A stretch of 64,000 nucleotides of DNA. Source: Escarpia spicata. Taxonomy: Eukaryota; Annelida; Polychaeta; Sabellida; Siboglinidae. A model generated the notes under the pieces. It was not told where the DNA came from and made no database searches. It saw only the letters and a program-made list of their open reading frames with translations. Of the stretch, positions 1 through 11,545 are shown in pieces. The position numbers were made by a program, and so were the translations under genes. The stretch covers positions 11,018,152-11,082,151 of the forward strand of contig OZ023209.1 in the NCBI GenBank assembly GCA_963995525.1, given 5' to 3'. Positions within the stretch are counted from its first letter, which is position 1; every line of letters starts with the position of its first letter.

Positions 1-454
1 CATACATAAGCAGTACAGAAATATCTGACATGACAGGAATGTAGCATAACGTGTCATATTTAAGGAAACAATTGATAATTTATGCCATTACAACATTACA
101 AAAACTTAAGAAGTTAAATACAATATGTTCACAAAAATACCCTTTTTTGCGTTTTCCTTGATATTCTCCCCTATATCTTTCACAATGATGATCATGAAAG
201 ATTATGTGAGTATTGCCGTACTCGTATGTTTGTTGTGAACAACGTTTGTTAAAAGAGTTTTTAGATAGAATCTCTAGATTTGGCTGCAGAACACTAGTTT
301 TGAATAGCTTGATTTCCGCTGAGAAATGGCAGCCATGTTTAAAGATGGCGTCAAAAAGGGTAATAAGCTAAGCTTCTGAAATGTCCTTCACCCATTTTCG
401 GACACCGCATATCTAGGTGTATCTGACAATCATAGTGGGAATTAGTCCCTCAAT
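1..454. other. Unassigned AT-rich sequence
   Basis: No open reading frame, RNA gene or repeat recognised. An AAGATGGCGTC stretch near 344 resembles a YY1-type site, but nothing around it supports a promoter. Confidence 0.3.
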
Positions 455-1698
455 TTGAGAATCAACTTCAATATTTGCAGGCTTGACTCATGGACTAAAA
501 CGTCTTCACCGACAGTGACTTCATTGCATCTGAACGGTTTTGCGATGACAGTAATAAAGAATGTGATGGAATACAATTCACGTCACCTACCCCAAACACG
601 TCAGCTGTACCACCCACGCCATGTGTCAGCTGCACGACCCACGCCGTCTACACCAGTCGTGTCAGCTGCACGACCCACGCCGTCTACACCATTCGTGTCA
701 GCTGCACGACCCACGCCGTCTACACCATTCGTGTCAGCTGCACGACCAACGCCATCTACACCACTCGTGTCAGCTGCACCACCCTCGCCGTCTACACCAC
801 TCGTGTCAGCTGTATCAGCTGTACCACCTGTGCCATCTACACGACTCGTGTCGGCTGCACCAGCCTCCCCGTCTACACCACTCGTGTCAGCTGTATCAGC
901 TGTACCACCTGTACCATCTACACGACTCGTTTCAGCTGCACCACCCTCCCTGTCTACACCACTCGTGTCAGCTGTATCAGCTGTACCACCTGTGCAATCT
1001 ACACGACTCGTGTCAGCTGCACCACCCACGCCGTCTGCACCACTCGTGTTAGCTGTACCACCCACGCCGTCTACATCACTCGTGTGTGTCAGCTGCACCA
1101 CCTGTGCCATCTACACGACCCGCGTCGGCTGCACTATCGACGCCATCTACACGACCAGCGACGGCTGCACCACCCACGCCTTCTACAACACTCGTGTCAG
1201 CTGCACCAGTCACGCCATCTACACCATTCGTGTCAGCTGCGCCACCCATGCCATCTACACCACCGACACTGATGACCTCATGTGCATCAATATCCTCGGT
1301 TTCAAGTCCAGATGGAAATATCAAGGTGGTGATTATGAGCATTTTTCAGAAGACTGACTCGGACAGCCTGCGATGCCGTGTGATCAGTGAGTTGTGTACG
1401 CATTTTGCTCTGTACGAGAACATTGACGAAAAATCTTGAATGCGTATTTGCCAGCAGGATATGTTATGATTCTATCCAGGACAGGATAGTGTCCATCGTT
1501 GAATGTACAAAAATGGTGGAAGAAATTGAGATCATTGCCACGTGTCGAACCCTTCGACGGAGGATTGATATCGTCGTCGATGAGGCAGTCATCAAATACG
1601 GGAACGAATATGAAGAGCAAGAACCACTCATGTTGAAAAATAAAGTGGGCGAAGACGTGGGGCACTACTATTGTCTAATTTACAGAAACTCACTTTAA
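455..1698 (+). pseudogene. Degenerate OTU-like protein with a Pro/Ser/Thr-rich repeat domain
   Basis: Three overlapping plus-strand frames (455-1357, 1086-1439, 1387-1698) read as one broken protein. The first part is a repeat of about 12 residues of the type VSAARPTPSTPF, with longer variants such as VSAVSAVPPVPSTRL. An extra GT near 1083 shifts the frame and a second shift lies near 1430. After the repeat come SPDGN, then DSLRCRVISELCTHFALYENI split by the second shift, then EIEIIATCRTLRRRIDIVVD and finally GHYYCLIYR. That order resembles OTU-type cysteine proteases, where a DGNC active site is followed by an LR-rich helix and a terminal GHY histidine motif. Here the residue after DGN is Ile, so the catalytic Cys is absent. 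OTU domains are common in transposable elements of invertebrates, and a pogo-like tail lies just downstream. The family call is inference from motif order; the frameshifts are seen directly. Confidence 0.45.
601..1290. repeat. 36-bp coding minisatellite
   Basis: Tandem copies of a 36-bp unit containing GTGTCAGCTGCACGACCCAC and CGTCTACACCA run through the N-terminal part of the OTU-like ORF. Some copies carry a 9-bp insertion (GTATCAGCT). Unit lengths are multiples of three, so the repeat stays in frame until a GT insertion near 1083. Open frames on the opposite strand here are a by-product of the repeat. Confidence 0.85.
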
Positions 1699-1829
1699 AT
1701 AACTGGTAATGAGAGTTAATTCATAGCACCCAAAGACGTCTGCGATAACGGTGATAAAAGGCAACCCACTTCAAATGCGCTAGTTATGTCAGTTGCACCA
1801 CCAACGTCACCTACCACTACAACATGGAT

Positions 1830-2195
1830 GCACACAGACACAACATCTTACAAAAAGAGCCGGAAATGACAAGTTCGTAACGCCCGCCGTGCTCTCTCCA
1901 GTAAAACAAAAGGTCATGTCCCGTGCTGCGACCTCTGCTCGACTAAGAGCCAGCCAATCTGAGATTCTGACATCCAGCCCGTACAAAAATGAACTCATTG
2001 CCGCCCAGAACAAGGCACAAGCGCCTAAGGGAGCTGGTGGCAAGAAGAGAACCTATCTTGACTCTGCCAGAAAGAAGAGCAATGATTAATCAAAAACAAG
2101 GGAGCAAGAAGAGCAAACACAAAAATCCAAAGTCAAAGGATTCGAGCAGTGAGCACGACAACTCTGACAATGACCCGTGGTATTGCCCGATATGA
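1830..2195 (+). pseudogene. Pogo/jerky-like transposase C-terminal remnant
   Basis: Two overlapping frames (1793-2089 and 1989-2195) joined by one frameshift give a basic, serine-rich tail. Visible pieces are SEILTSSPYKNELIAAQNKA, a Lys-rich stretch KKSKHKNPKSKDSSSEHD and the end DNSDNDPWYCPI. Pogo/Tigger/jerky-type DDE transposases commonly end this way: an I-x-T-x-[TS]-P segment before a charged helix, then acidic D/S residues and a C-x-x-C-like end. The DDE catalytic core is not present in the window, so this is a remnant or the last exon of a larger element. The assignment is inference from composition and motif order. Confidence 0.4.
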
Positions 2196-2860
2196 TATGA
2201 TGTTTGTTCATTTATTCGTGACAGATTTTATCACGGCAATCACTTTGTTGCTGTATTCGTTTATTCGTAACACAATCTAATTGTTTGTTCTCAGTTCAAA
2301 ATTAAATTATGTCGAAAATATGTAGCCAGTGGTCGTCACGTGTCATTTGTTTGCTCATCGGAACGCCGTAGTTTTTGTGATTTATGCATTAAGCCACTAC
2401 CTTTTTATAAGTCTGAAGTGTGTGCTGAACCCATGGTTTCTTTCAAAGCATCAACAATTGACTGATGACCTATAGTGAACCAGAAGCACCTGCATTGGAT
2501 CACCTGGTCCAACATCAGGACCACTGTAGTCCAATATATGTCACATGGTACTCAAATTGGATCAATTAAGAAAACAAAGTTTTTGCATTGTTTGGGAAAA
2601 CATAACAAATACATTGACTTTATTTCCTGCTTGCACAGAGATATTGTAGTAACTCGTGGCCTGACCATTAAAAGTCCTCTGTTTCACGTACAGGAATTTA
2701 AAAAGAAGTTAGGGGGGTTCAATATCGGTACACTTCCCCTATATTAATTTGTGCAATATTTTAACAAACACAGTGAAATACGCAGAATATACTAATCTTT
2801 CATATATACTACAAAGTTGCGTAAATATATCTAAATAATCTGTCCAGTCTAAAGGCATCT
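2196..2860. other. AT-rich spacer with an unassigned short ORF
   Basis: A 90-codon plus-strand ORF (2475-2747) is present but has no recognisable motif. Its ending, EFKKKLGGFNIGTLPLY, could belong to a decayed mobile element. Nothing else is seen. Confidence 0.25.
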
Positions 2861-2861
2861 C

Positions 2862-5800
2862 TCGCACAACATTCTTCTTGGGTTTGCTTATCCATTTCCG
2901 GACGTTGCAGCCTTGATGGATTGTCTATAGACAGCTCTTTCGTTTGCCAGTCTCCCTACTCGCCAGACGTCTGCTCCCATCCATTCCTCTATGTCCTTCC
3001 CCCATTGTCTCCTAGGTTTTCCTCTGCTTAATTCTGCTGCCTTCCACTTTTCCTTCCATTATTATTCTCTCTAGAGACTGATGCCGTTTCACTTGGCCGA
3101 AATAACTTAGTTTCTGTTTCTTTACAAAGTTCAATAAAGTCCCAGGAATAACACCAAGCTTATCTGCAATGGATTCGTTAGTTCTACGTTCAGTCCATGA
3201 AACCCGTAATATCTTTCTATAACACTTGTTTTCAAATGCATTTATACGTTTAGTAATGTTCTTATTAAGCGTCCAGGCTTCCCATCCATACGTAGCAGTT
3301 GGACATATGCAGACTCGGATAATTCGTAGTTTCATATCTTTGTTCGTTGTTTTCCACAGTTTCTTCATCTCCGTCAACTTTTTATTCGCCATTGCCAACC
3401 TCCGCTTGATCTCTGTCGTCCCATCTCCAACCGCTTCTATCAGTGACCCCAGATATTAAAAACTTTCCACTCGTTCTATTTCCTTGCCATCTACTGTGAC
3501 TTCTGATGGTTCTCGACATCCCTTCACATCCATAATCTTAGTCTTCTTTACGTTTAGTTTCAATCCTTTCATCTCGCTGTGCTCTTTAACAGTAGTTATC
3601 AGTTTATTAAATCCTTCTTTTGTATCGGATATTAACGCTGTGTCATCGGCATATCTCCTGTCCATTCACTTTCAGTCCATTAAAAACTTGCTTCTCTTGT
3701 CAGTCTCGACTTCTCTCATGATATTGTCTGTGTATAGACTGAATAGGTGGGGGGACAAAATGCACCACTGTCTCACTCCCTTGCCAACTGGGAACCAACC
3801 TGTGGTACCACACTCTAATTTCACTGCAGACTGCTGTCCAACATATACATTTTGGATAAGTGATGTAATTTTCTGGTCAAATCCTATGTGTATCAAGGTT
3901 TTCCACAGTTGTTGATGACTAACATCATCAAAAGCTTTTGAATAATCTACGAAACAGATCCTAAGGTCATGGTTGAATTCTCTGCATTTCTTAATTAACA
4001 TCTTCAGGTTGAAAATGTGATATCTTGTTCCTCTTCCAGTCCGGAAACCAGCTTGTGTTCTGTGGACTTCACATTCTAATTTTGTCGTGATTCTCTTCAT
4101 TAAGATTTTTAGCATAATTTTGCTCGCATGGCTGATTAGGGATATAGTCCTGTGGTTTGAGCATTCTTGTAGGTCACCTTTTTTCGTTATTGGTATAAGG
4201 ATGGCTCGTTTCGAGTCCATGGGCCATGTTCCACTTTTCCATATTTTCTTGCATAATGTGTGATAGATATCCAGGCCTGCTTCGCCACTTGCTCTTATTA
4301 GCTCTGCAGTGATGTCATCAGTGCCAGGTGATTTTCCGTCTTTTAGACTTTTTATTGCCCACTCCTCTTCTGAACGCAAAGGCTCAAATTCATTCATCTT
4401 CTGGTTCTGTCCTCTCTCTGCCTTCATCCAAGTCTACCTCTTCTGGTTCTTCTTTCTTAAACATGCTTTCACAATATTGCTTCCATCTTTCAAGTATGTC
4501 GTCGCTTTCTGTCAGAGTCATTCCCGTTTCATCTTTAATAACGCCAAGTCTAGGTTTGTACGACTGTATCATATACTTGATTTCCTCGAACATACTGCGA
4601 CTATCGTTCCTTCTCATACTTAGTTCTATCTTTTTGCATTTCTTCTCTAGATATTTCTTTTTGTCTTCCTTACACATTCGTTTAATCATCTTGCACTTCT
4701 CTCTGTATTTCTCATGATAATTCTCACTCATTTCTTTGTTCTTCTTTAACTCTTTAATTTCGTTAATCATCTGCAGTGTGTCTTTGCTTAGCCATGATTG
4801 TTTTTGCCTCCTGTTTTTAGTGAAATGTTTGTCAGCCGATTCCATAATGATGTTCCTAATTTCTACTGTCAACTCCTCTTGTTCCTTCTCGTCAGCCAAT
4901 ATCTGTAATACTCCGAAAAGGTTCATAACCTCTACTCGGTATCCTTCTTTGATATCACTGACGTCATAACTCACTATCTCAACCCCCTCGTCATCTTTCT
5001 TAATTTTATCACAATCTTGGCGCTTAGCAATTCATGGTCAGAGCCACAATCGGCTCCCGGTATTGTATTTGCATTAAACAGAGACGTCCTCCATCGTTTT
5101 GGTATCAGTATAAAGTTGATTTGATTTCTGTATAGTCTTCTTTGATGTTGTTTGGAGAAAGTATTAGTGATCATCAGTTCATTCTCTATGATAAACTCAA
5201 CAAGTCTATCTCCTCTCCCATTTCTCTCGCCTAGTCCATATTTCCCGATATTTCCATTTTCTTTTTCGTTTTGACAACTGCCAACTTTTGCATTGAAAAT
5301 CGCCCATCAGTACTACCATGTCTCTCCTTTTTACCCCGTCGACTGTGCGTTGCAGTGTATCATAAAACGTTTCTATTACATCGTCGTCTGCAATGCTCGT
5401 TGGTGCATAAATTTGAATACATGTTATATTCGTGGGTTTTGCTCGTATTCGTATGGTAATAATTCGGTAATTGACCGGATTGTATCCAAATAGTGCATTT
5501 TCAGTTTTCTTTGACAGATAGAACGCAACTCCACTCATCCCTGGCTTAGTTGCTCCTGAGTATACAACCTTTCCCCTGAATCCGGGCGAAAGTGTCCTTG
5601 TCCGGCCAATCTGTGTTCCGCAATCCCTAATATATCTACCCCGTATCTTTCTGCTTCCGATGTTACCATTTGTAGTGTTCCATGACTCGTTTTTTTGATG
5701 TTCCATGTTGCCACACGGATTTTCCCTTTTAGCTTTTTGTAGTTGGTTTTACCTCCCGCACAGTCGGGCATACTACCGTCATCAGCTCTGGCGTTACTTC

Positions 5801-6361
5801 CAACATCTCCAAGCTCTTCCCCAGTATGTGTCGTCCTATCCAGCCTGGGAGGCTCACCACTAGGACCTCTCTTACTGTCTGTATTCTCCATCAAGGTTTC
5901 TTGGGCTAATACAGCGGTAGTTGCCCATTGCTTTCCGCTGGTTTGTGTATGGTTAACTCCATTATTCCTTGACTAAAACGTTTTGCACCGCAGGACAGCG
6001 GGTCACCGGTCCTTCCACATGCGTCTTGGTAGGTACCTTGCAGCCTGGTGAAAGGCTGTTGCTGTTTCGCATTTGTAGCCGGGGGTGTAGCCAATCGGCT
6101 GGCCGCCTACTCCTCCGAGACAGTCTTTGTGTATTGAGGGCAGACGTCCCTCGACTCAATAGCCTACAAGCCTTACTCATGTAGTTTTGCTGGTCAGCCG
6201 AGACCATTGCCCGGAGTGTGGCCACTGCCGTACACTAGCAGTTCCTAGGAGCCATACATGAGCTAGGTAGACTCTGGGAACCAGAGGTTAGAGCCTGCAC
6301 AGAAGTGAAGCGGGTGCCCATCACCAAAGGGACTATCCCTCCAGGTTCTACCCTACACCCC
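2862..6361 (-). mobile_element. RTE-like non-LTR retrotransposon, nearly full length, decayed
   Basis: Read on the minus strand, the element starts with a 5' leader and short ORF (about 6361-5900). An apurinic endonuclease domain follows: KIRVATWNIKKTSHGTLQM near 5720, ILGIAEHRL, and YAPTSIADDD with LMGDFQCK near 5300. Next is a linker and the reverse transcriptase (4427-3456), with KSPGTDDITAELI, IPITKKGD, AGFRTGRGT, CFVDYSKAFDDV and, after a frameshift near 3665, the catalytic RRYADDTALIS. The C-terminal domain includes YGWEAWTLNKNITKRINAFE and ends about 2870 in a GADVWRVGRLANERA-like tail, before an AAG/AAC-rich 3' end. At least three frameshifts break the single expected ORF, so it cannot act autonomously. 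Domain order and the YGWEAW / ENKCYRKILR block fit the RTE clade. Confidence 0.85.
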
Positions 6362-6999
6362 GCACAAAATATAAATGCTAATTATGAGAACTATAATGAT
6401 ATAGAAAGGTATACATAAGGGCTACTAAACAGCACAAAAAGGACATCATAATTACAATTGCACACTCTCCGTGTTTGTATTGGTGTAGTAAGGTTAATCT
6501 ATCTTGCGCGAAGAAATAAAAAATTTAGTGACACGACACGAGCTTTATTATTGAATAATAAATTAATGTCAATTGTATTAGAAATTGATTCATAACTAAT
6601 GCTAGTAACAGCAAATAAAGTAGCGTCATATACATAAAACAGCAAATATAACAACTGCATTGCTAGCAGGATAAGTGGTTGTGGAATGGATCAATCAACG
6701 CATGCGTCACTGAGTATTAACAAAAACGTTACAAGGTTTGGCTCACCACAGTAACTACAAACCGGTAGTTCGGCAGATTGAGAGAATAACGTGTCGTGTG
6801 ATCCGCGATGTAGATTTATAAATGGAATATCAAGTTTTATTTACCGTGCCTTGTTCCGTGTAGACAGTATTCAACATGGCATATTGAACAGACAACTTCC
6901 TTGGTGCAATCGCAGATCAGATGGTCGTCTTTGTTAATTTACGAGCATTGTCAATGTTTTTCAAATTGCACAAAGAGACTTCAAAATTACAGCTTATGA
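6362..6999. other. Unassigned AT-rich spacer
   Basis: No gene recognised. The region lies between the RTE element and the first relic of the lysozyme-like promoter segment. Confidence 0.3.
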
Positions 7000-7560
7000 A
7001 AAAGCGATGACACCTTTGAAATGTTGTGCTATTTTACCTTTGAAATGCCGGTGTCATCAAAGTGTGGTTGAAAGTGTTCTTCATCAACGTTCCTTTTTAC
7101 GTATGAACCTTTTTACTAGTATCGTAAATAAACCAAAAGATAACTTGCAATGACCGCGCAAGTAGGGCATTTCCTCTGTTGAGTTGATTACTGCTTAACA
7201 CGACGCACCATTCAAAGTTCGTAACGTCTGTCAAATGTATATATTAGTATGATCAAGCTGTGCCGTTCTTTAGCGTTCTGCTGAGATACCTGGCATGTGG
7301 TTACTGAAGTGATTTACATAATCAATGAAGGTTAACATTGACGCAATAATTGAATCAATATTAGTGCAGTTATTTATCCTAACATTATTACAGTTATTAT
7401 ATGTGCCTTAGCTATTGTTTTGTGGTGATAAGCCTACTACATGGCCAGTACTTGCATTAGCATAATATTATTTACTAGACATTTGAGAGTTACTTAACAA
7501 TAATGCAAAATAACGGTCACAACGTGAGAAGTGAAGTTGGTTTTGACCGCAAGTACCTCG
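7000..7560 (+). repeat. Diverged copy of the inter-promoter segment seen at 28.5-28.95 kb
   Basis: Short matching blocks in the same order connect this stretch with 28.5-28.95 kb. Examples are GGTGTCAT, then CATCAAC, then a CTTTTTA..GTA block, and TAAACCAAAAGATAACTTGC (near 7130) against TAAACCAAACGATAACTTGC (28610). It looks like an old copy of the segment between the divergent lysozyme-like promoters. Similarity is patchy and the edges are approximate. Confidence 0.45.
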
Positions 7561-7944
7561 GAGTTCATTTGACATGTCACTGACTTATTCAAAACAAATA
7601 ATCCAACTATCGAAGGTAGTGAACGCACGGGGCAATTTCCTTCGTCGACTAGCCAGGACAAAATGGGGCGCACGACTTTCTTTAAAAATACAAAATCGCA
7701 CGAGCTTTTGCGCCGGCCGTGTATTGTTCGCCAGTTGACGCTCGAATAACGCCTCATGACATCCATCGAAACAAACAATTCCTCGCACTAGCCCGTCTTG
7801 CCGAACCAGATAACCAACAAACGTAACATACCGCGGTGACAACAACTGCACCGGGGCGAAAACGTCTGCGTTCTCGACACCCATTCTCGGAGTACGCACG
7901 ATGCATTATCAGCGATGCCGCCGGGAAGAGCAGGACTGTGTGGT
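7561..7944. other. Unassigned segment with short minus-strand ORFs
   Basis: Minus-strand frames of 94 and 104 codons overlap here with no recognisable motif. Nothing supports a real gene. Confidence 0.25.
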
Positions 7945-8297
7945 CAAACTAGGTGTGGACAAGAAGGTGGGACGGCACGCTTTGTAAACTTAAGGAATTC
8001 ATCCCAGTATCATCAACTAAGCCAATCGGGCACGACCTTAGCCAACACTCACTGGTGCGCCTCAACCGCATAAGAACGGGCTACGGAAGGTTCATACACA
8101 ACATGAACCAGATGGGACTGGCACCGTCAGCTTTGTGCGAGTGCAGTGCCGAAAGACAGATCACCAGTGTGTGTCCGCTAAACAAATGCAACGGCGACCT
8201 AGTGAGGCTGGACGAGACAGCACGCGCATGGCTTCAGGATCTACAATGTGACACCTGACGATCCTCCTTTGAATCATATGCAAGAAGAAGAAGAACA
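7945..8297 (+). mobile_element. LINE ORF2 C-terminal fragment with (AAG)n tail
   Basis: The 101-codon ORF 7953-8258 contains LVRLNRIRTGYGRF, then NQMGLAPSALCECSAE, CPLNKCNGDLVRLD and a final ETARAWLQDL. This is the typical end of many LINE ORF2 proteins (a conserved LNRIRTGxGRF, a C-x-C knuckle, then a W-L stretch). The histidine of the usual C-C-H-C knuckle is missing. An AAGAAGAAG run at 8281-8295 is the probable 3' tail of the insertion. The upstream part of the ORF is absent, as expected from 5' truncation. Confidence 0.65.
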
Positions 8298-8329
8298 TTA
8301 TTTTGTTGGATAGTCAAGTTCAAGCGAAT

Positions 8330-8590
8330 TGATAACTACAGTAACTCAAACACATTTCGACATTTAGACTGTTACAATTTTCAAAGGTGGCAACATTTTC
8401 TTGACGTCATACGTAGTTGGCCAACTTAAAAACATCAACTAAACACACCTTGTTGTAAACGTGTTTTGAATAGATAGAAATGTTTTTTATGTTATCTTTT
8501 TAACATTCCCGACTTCCGACCTTAACATTTCTCCAGCAAACAACGTTGCCTTAACCCAGGCACCGTCCACACAATATATATCTGCTAGTC
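8330..8590 (+). repeat. Orphan copy of the gene C-type upstream region
   Basis: Blocks such as TTTTCAAAGGTGGCAAC, GTGTTTTGAATAGATAGAAAT, AGCAAACAACGTTGCCTTAA and CCAGGCACCGTCCACACAAT match, in order, the segment just upstream of pseudogene C (57390-57720). A TG-rich microsatellite follows exactly where the TATA/UTR would begin, so no gene is attached. Confidence 0.6.
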
Positions 8591-8660
8591 TCATTGTGTG
8601 TATGTGTGTGTGCACGCGCGCGCGTGTGGGTGTGCGTGTGCATGTGCGTGTGTGTGTGAA
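8590..8660. repeat. (TG)n-rich microsatellite
   Basis: Alternating TG/CG dinucleotides, including a short CGCGCGCG core. No gene content. Confidence 0.9.
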
Positions 8661-8864
8661 ATGCCAACAATCAACCCGTTGATGCAAATCGTTTGCTGGT
8701 TACTTATGTTGTGAATTAGCTTGAAGTTAAATATTTTTTAAATTATGTTTTGTCTTCAAAACAAGTATGTATAAATAAGTTTGTTGTTACGTTTGGGAAC
8801 TTATTACAATGTGTTTATTCAATACCAGTGTCATGAGCAATGCGAAATATCATAGTTACACTCT

Positions 8865-9181
8865 CATAGCACGTCACCTTCATAGCACGTCACCTTCATA
8901 GCACGTCACTCTCATAGCCCGTCACTCTCATAGCACGTCACTCTCATAGCACGTCACTCTCATAGCACGTCACTCTCATAGCACGTCACTCTCATAGCAC
9001 GTCACTCTCATAGCTCGTCACTCTCATAGCACGTCACTCTCATAGCTCGTCAGTCTCATAGCACGTCACTCTCATAGCACGTCACTCACATAGCACGTCA
9101 TTCTCATAGCACGTCACTCTCATAGCACGTCACTCTCATAGTACGTCACTCTCATAGCACGTCACTCTTATAGCACGTCAT
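8865..9181. repeat. 16-bp minisatellite, about 20 copies
   Basis: Tandem CATAGCACGTCACTCT units with few variants. The paralogous segment near 15275-15290 carries a single CATAACACGTCATCG at the equivalent place, so the array appears to have expanded after the segmental duplication. Each unit contains CGTCA, a CRE half-site sequence. Confidence 0.9.
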
Positions 9182-9599
9182 CGCTTAGGTGAAGCTCAAT
9201 AATTGTAACCAGTTTTTAAGGAAGAAAATTAATATACCAGTAGAGAAAGGTTGATGAAAAACACCCTGATATACTGTGTTGATGTCATCGACGCAGGCAG
9301 ACAGACGACGTTTCTTTGAGCTTTTCAGCTAAAAGTGATATCACACACTTTTGAGGTGTCATACTTGGCTTTTTCATCAACTGTATATTTTAAACTGAGT
9401 CATTTAGAAAACAATGACATTCTGATAAATCGATAGAAACAACTATTTGGACGTTGCATCTTCCACCGCCGAGTCGAGCACTGTCTACACGAGCAAGAGT
9501 TTAGCAGCACATATTGACAGTAATCGAGTTAAACGATTTCACCGCATCTTAATTACCAGTTGCAACAAAGACATCAACGTCTGTGGAAATATCAGCGAC

Positions 9600-9775
9600 T
9601 GTCAAAAAAGGAAGATTTGATGACGTCTTCTCGTTGGCCACACAACTGCCACAGATCTCTCCGTCTTTTGACTCGCTCGTCGATTTTCTCGTACTGTACA
9701 GAAGTGTATACTGCCTTCTCTTCGGTTCCCATAGTTATACATAAACAATTAAGTGGTCGGCAACATATTTCGGCC
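9600..9775 (-). promoter_or_regulatory. Decayed lysozyme-like promoter and 5' UTR relic
   Basis: On the minus strand a CATAGTTATACATAAACAATTAAGTGG-like block (split here by variants) matches the TATA region of the other copies. It is followed by the UTR block read on the plus strand as GATGACGTCTTCTCGTTGGCC (one base over the shared core GACGTCTTC). The TATA itself is mutated (TTATACATAA). No coding exons follow. Confidence 0.4.
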
Positions 9776-11000
9776 GAAGCTGTTCCCCATCGAGTGGTGC
9801 GAGTCATAGGCAGTATATTGAAAATAATGGTCTATGCGAATAGTGTACACCAAGGTGCGGTCCGTTCATTTAATTGACGGTCCTGTGTGTGCCAACTAGA
9901 TACATTGTTGTACCTTTGAAAATGTCTGAAGCAATCGTATTGATCAAAATGTTTGATGGAGCTACCAGTGTGCTTGCAATTCACTATGCCAATAACAATA
10001 TCTCTGTTTAGCGTACCGCGATTCCACGAGGTGACGATAGATCATCTATGTGTCAGACGAGGTGTCATAGTGACCTGTGATACAAAGGGTGGTGTCGTGA
10101 CGTGACGATAAGTATGTCGACGTGACCCAATATGTCACATGTATGACTTCTGCAGTCTACAGTGGCAGAAACCGTGATGTGCCGATGGAGGTGTCGCGGT
10201 GATATATCTGATTACCTGATGGTGTCAATTCAAATGATCTTTGTAGGTGTACCATGTTTATATAAATGACATGTACAAGTCTAAACAAAGTAAAACAACT
10301 GTTGAGGTGTATGTGTGTGTGCGCGCGCACACACGTGTATATGTGCATGCATGTGCGCGTGTCCGTGTGCTTGTGTGTGTATGTATTTGTATATGCACTA
10401 TATATTTATACTCACACAGCAGAATTGCAATGGCTACAACCGACATTTTGGACTATAACATGGAAATTTATTTTTTATTATGAACACCGAGTAAATATAA
10501 ATGTATATAAGTTTGGGAATAATCAAGTGATACGTGCAATTGATATTGTTACCAGCCGGTTAGAAATGAAATGTAATTAAAAACTATGTTAACTGAATGG
10601 AAAGTTATATTATTGGTTAGCAACACTTATTCAAAAATAGTTAATGAACACGTGCTACACAATCTACAAATATAACATAATTTGCCATTAAAAGTGAACA
10701 TTGTTTTTATTAATACAATTATGGTTTCTTTTGTTTTCCTTGACAATTTAGTAATACAAATAAACAATTATGTCAGATTTCCTTTCCCTTCATGTTAAGC
10801 GCTAGATGACATAGGGTCATAGTTGAAGTTGCAAAATCTCCAGAAAAAACTCATGTTGTGCTACATACAAAGTTATGTTCAGTATAAAATAATCTTCACA
10901 TTTACCTCTTTCGATTAAGGTGCTAAATTTAGCGCAGACGTGACGACGTCTGTACGTGTTAGCTGAATGACTGGAAGAGAAGTGCCTTTGTCTCTCGACT

Positions 11001-11482
11001 TTAACAAGATTTAATAAGATTGCCACCCAGAAAATTAACTCTAGGTGGCAGGTGGACAAGGAAGCCCTTTGGCTTATCGAGAGTCCGACACTTTTATCTA
11101 TGTGTATCCCACCCTTCTGAAGTATGTGTCGATTTGTTTTTAACATATTCGCGCTACTAGCACCCACACAATCAGCAGATAATCTGTTCCATTCATTCAC
11201 AGTCCTTTGTGAAAATGAGAACTTTCTTATATCTAATCTACACTGCTCCTTTGCAAATGTAACTTCATGTCCTCTAGTCCTTCTATTTTCTTAACTGAAA
11301 AAAATATTTGTGTTTATATCATAACCATTCATTATTTTAAACACTTCTATCTGATCTCCTCTCAATCTCCTGGTCTCTAATGTTGTTAAGCCGCATTTTT
11401 TAGGCGTATTTCATAACTAAGATCCCTCAGTTTTCGTATCATTTTAGTTGCTCTCCTCTGCACTCTTTCTAGCATATCTAGC
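11001..11482 (-). mobile_element. CR1-like LINE 3' fragment inside a 5' UTR exon
   Basis: Minus-strand translation gives LDMLERVQRRATKMIRKLRD, LTTLETRRLRGDQIEVFKIM and VNEWNRLSADCVGASSANM, the standard C-terminal end of CR1/Jockey-type ORF2. Paralogous UTR sequence resumes on both sides: CTTTGTCTCTCGACT on the left and CTCTTCGACGTATTTCTAA on the right. This shows insertion of a 5'-truncated element into the UTR exon of copy A'. Confidence 0.75.
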
Positions 11483-11537
11483 TCTTCGACGTATTTCTAA
11501 TGTCCAGAGGTGCTGGCTCAATGATATTTAGTTCCCC

Positions 11538-11545
11538 TATTTATA
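11538..11545 (-). promoter_or_regulatory. TATA box of truncated copy A'
   Basis: TATAAATA on the minus strand, in the same context (ACAATTGT upstream, GGGGAACTAAA downstream) as the gene B promoter. Confidence 0.7.

Larger units (their letters stand above)
8662..10240 (+). repeat. Segmental duplicate of 15.1-15.89 kb
   Basis: Ordered matches in the same orientation: AACAATCAACCCGTTGATGC against AACAGTCAACCCGTTGGAGC; TTACTTATGTTGTGAATT in both; GTTGTTACGTTTGGGAACTT in both; CACGTCATCG in both; and GTGACCTGTGAT against CTGACCTGTGAT near the far end. The extra length here comes mainly from the 16-bp minisatellite and from a promoter-like relic near 9.6-9.77 kb. Confidence 0.7.

Noticed and set aside
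601..1272. Other long frames within the 36-bp minisatellite
   Set aside because: Shadows of the repeat; only the frame leading into the OTU-like region is considered.
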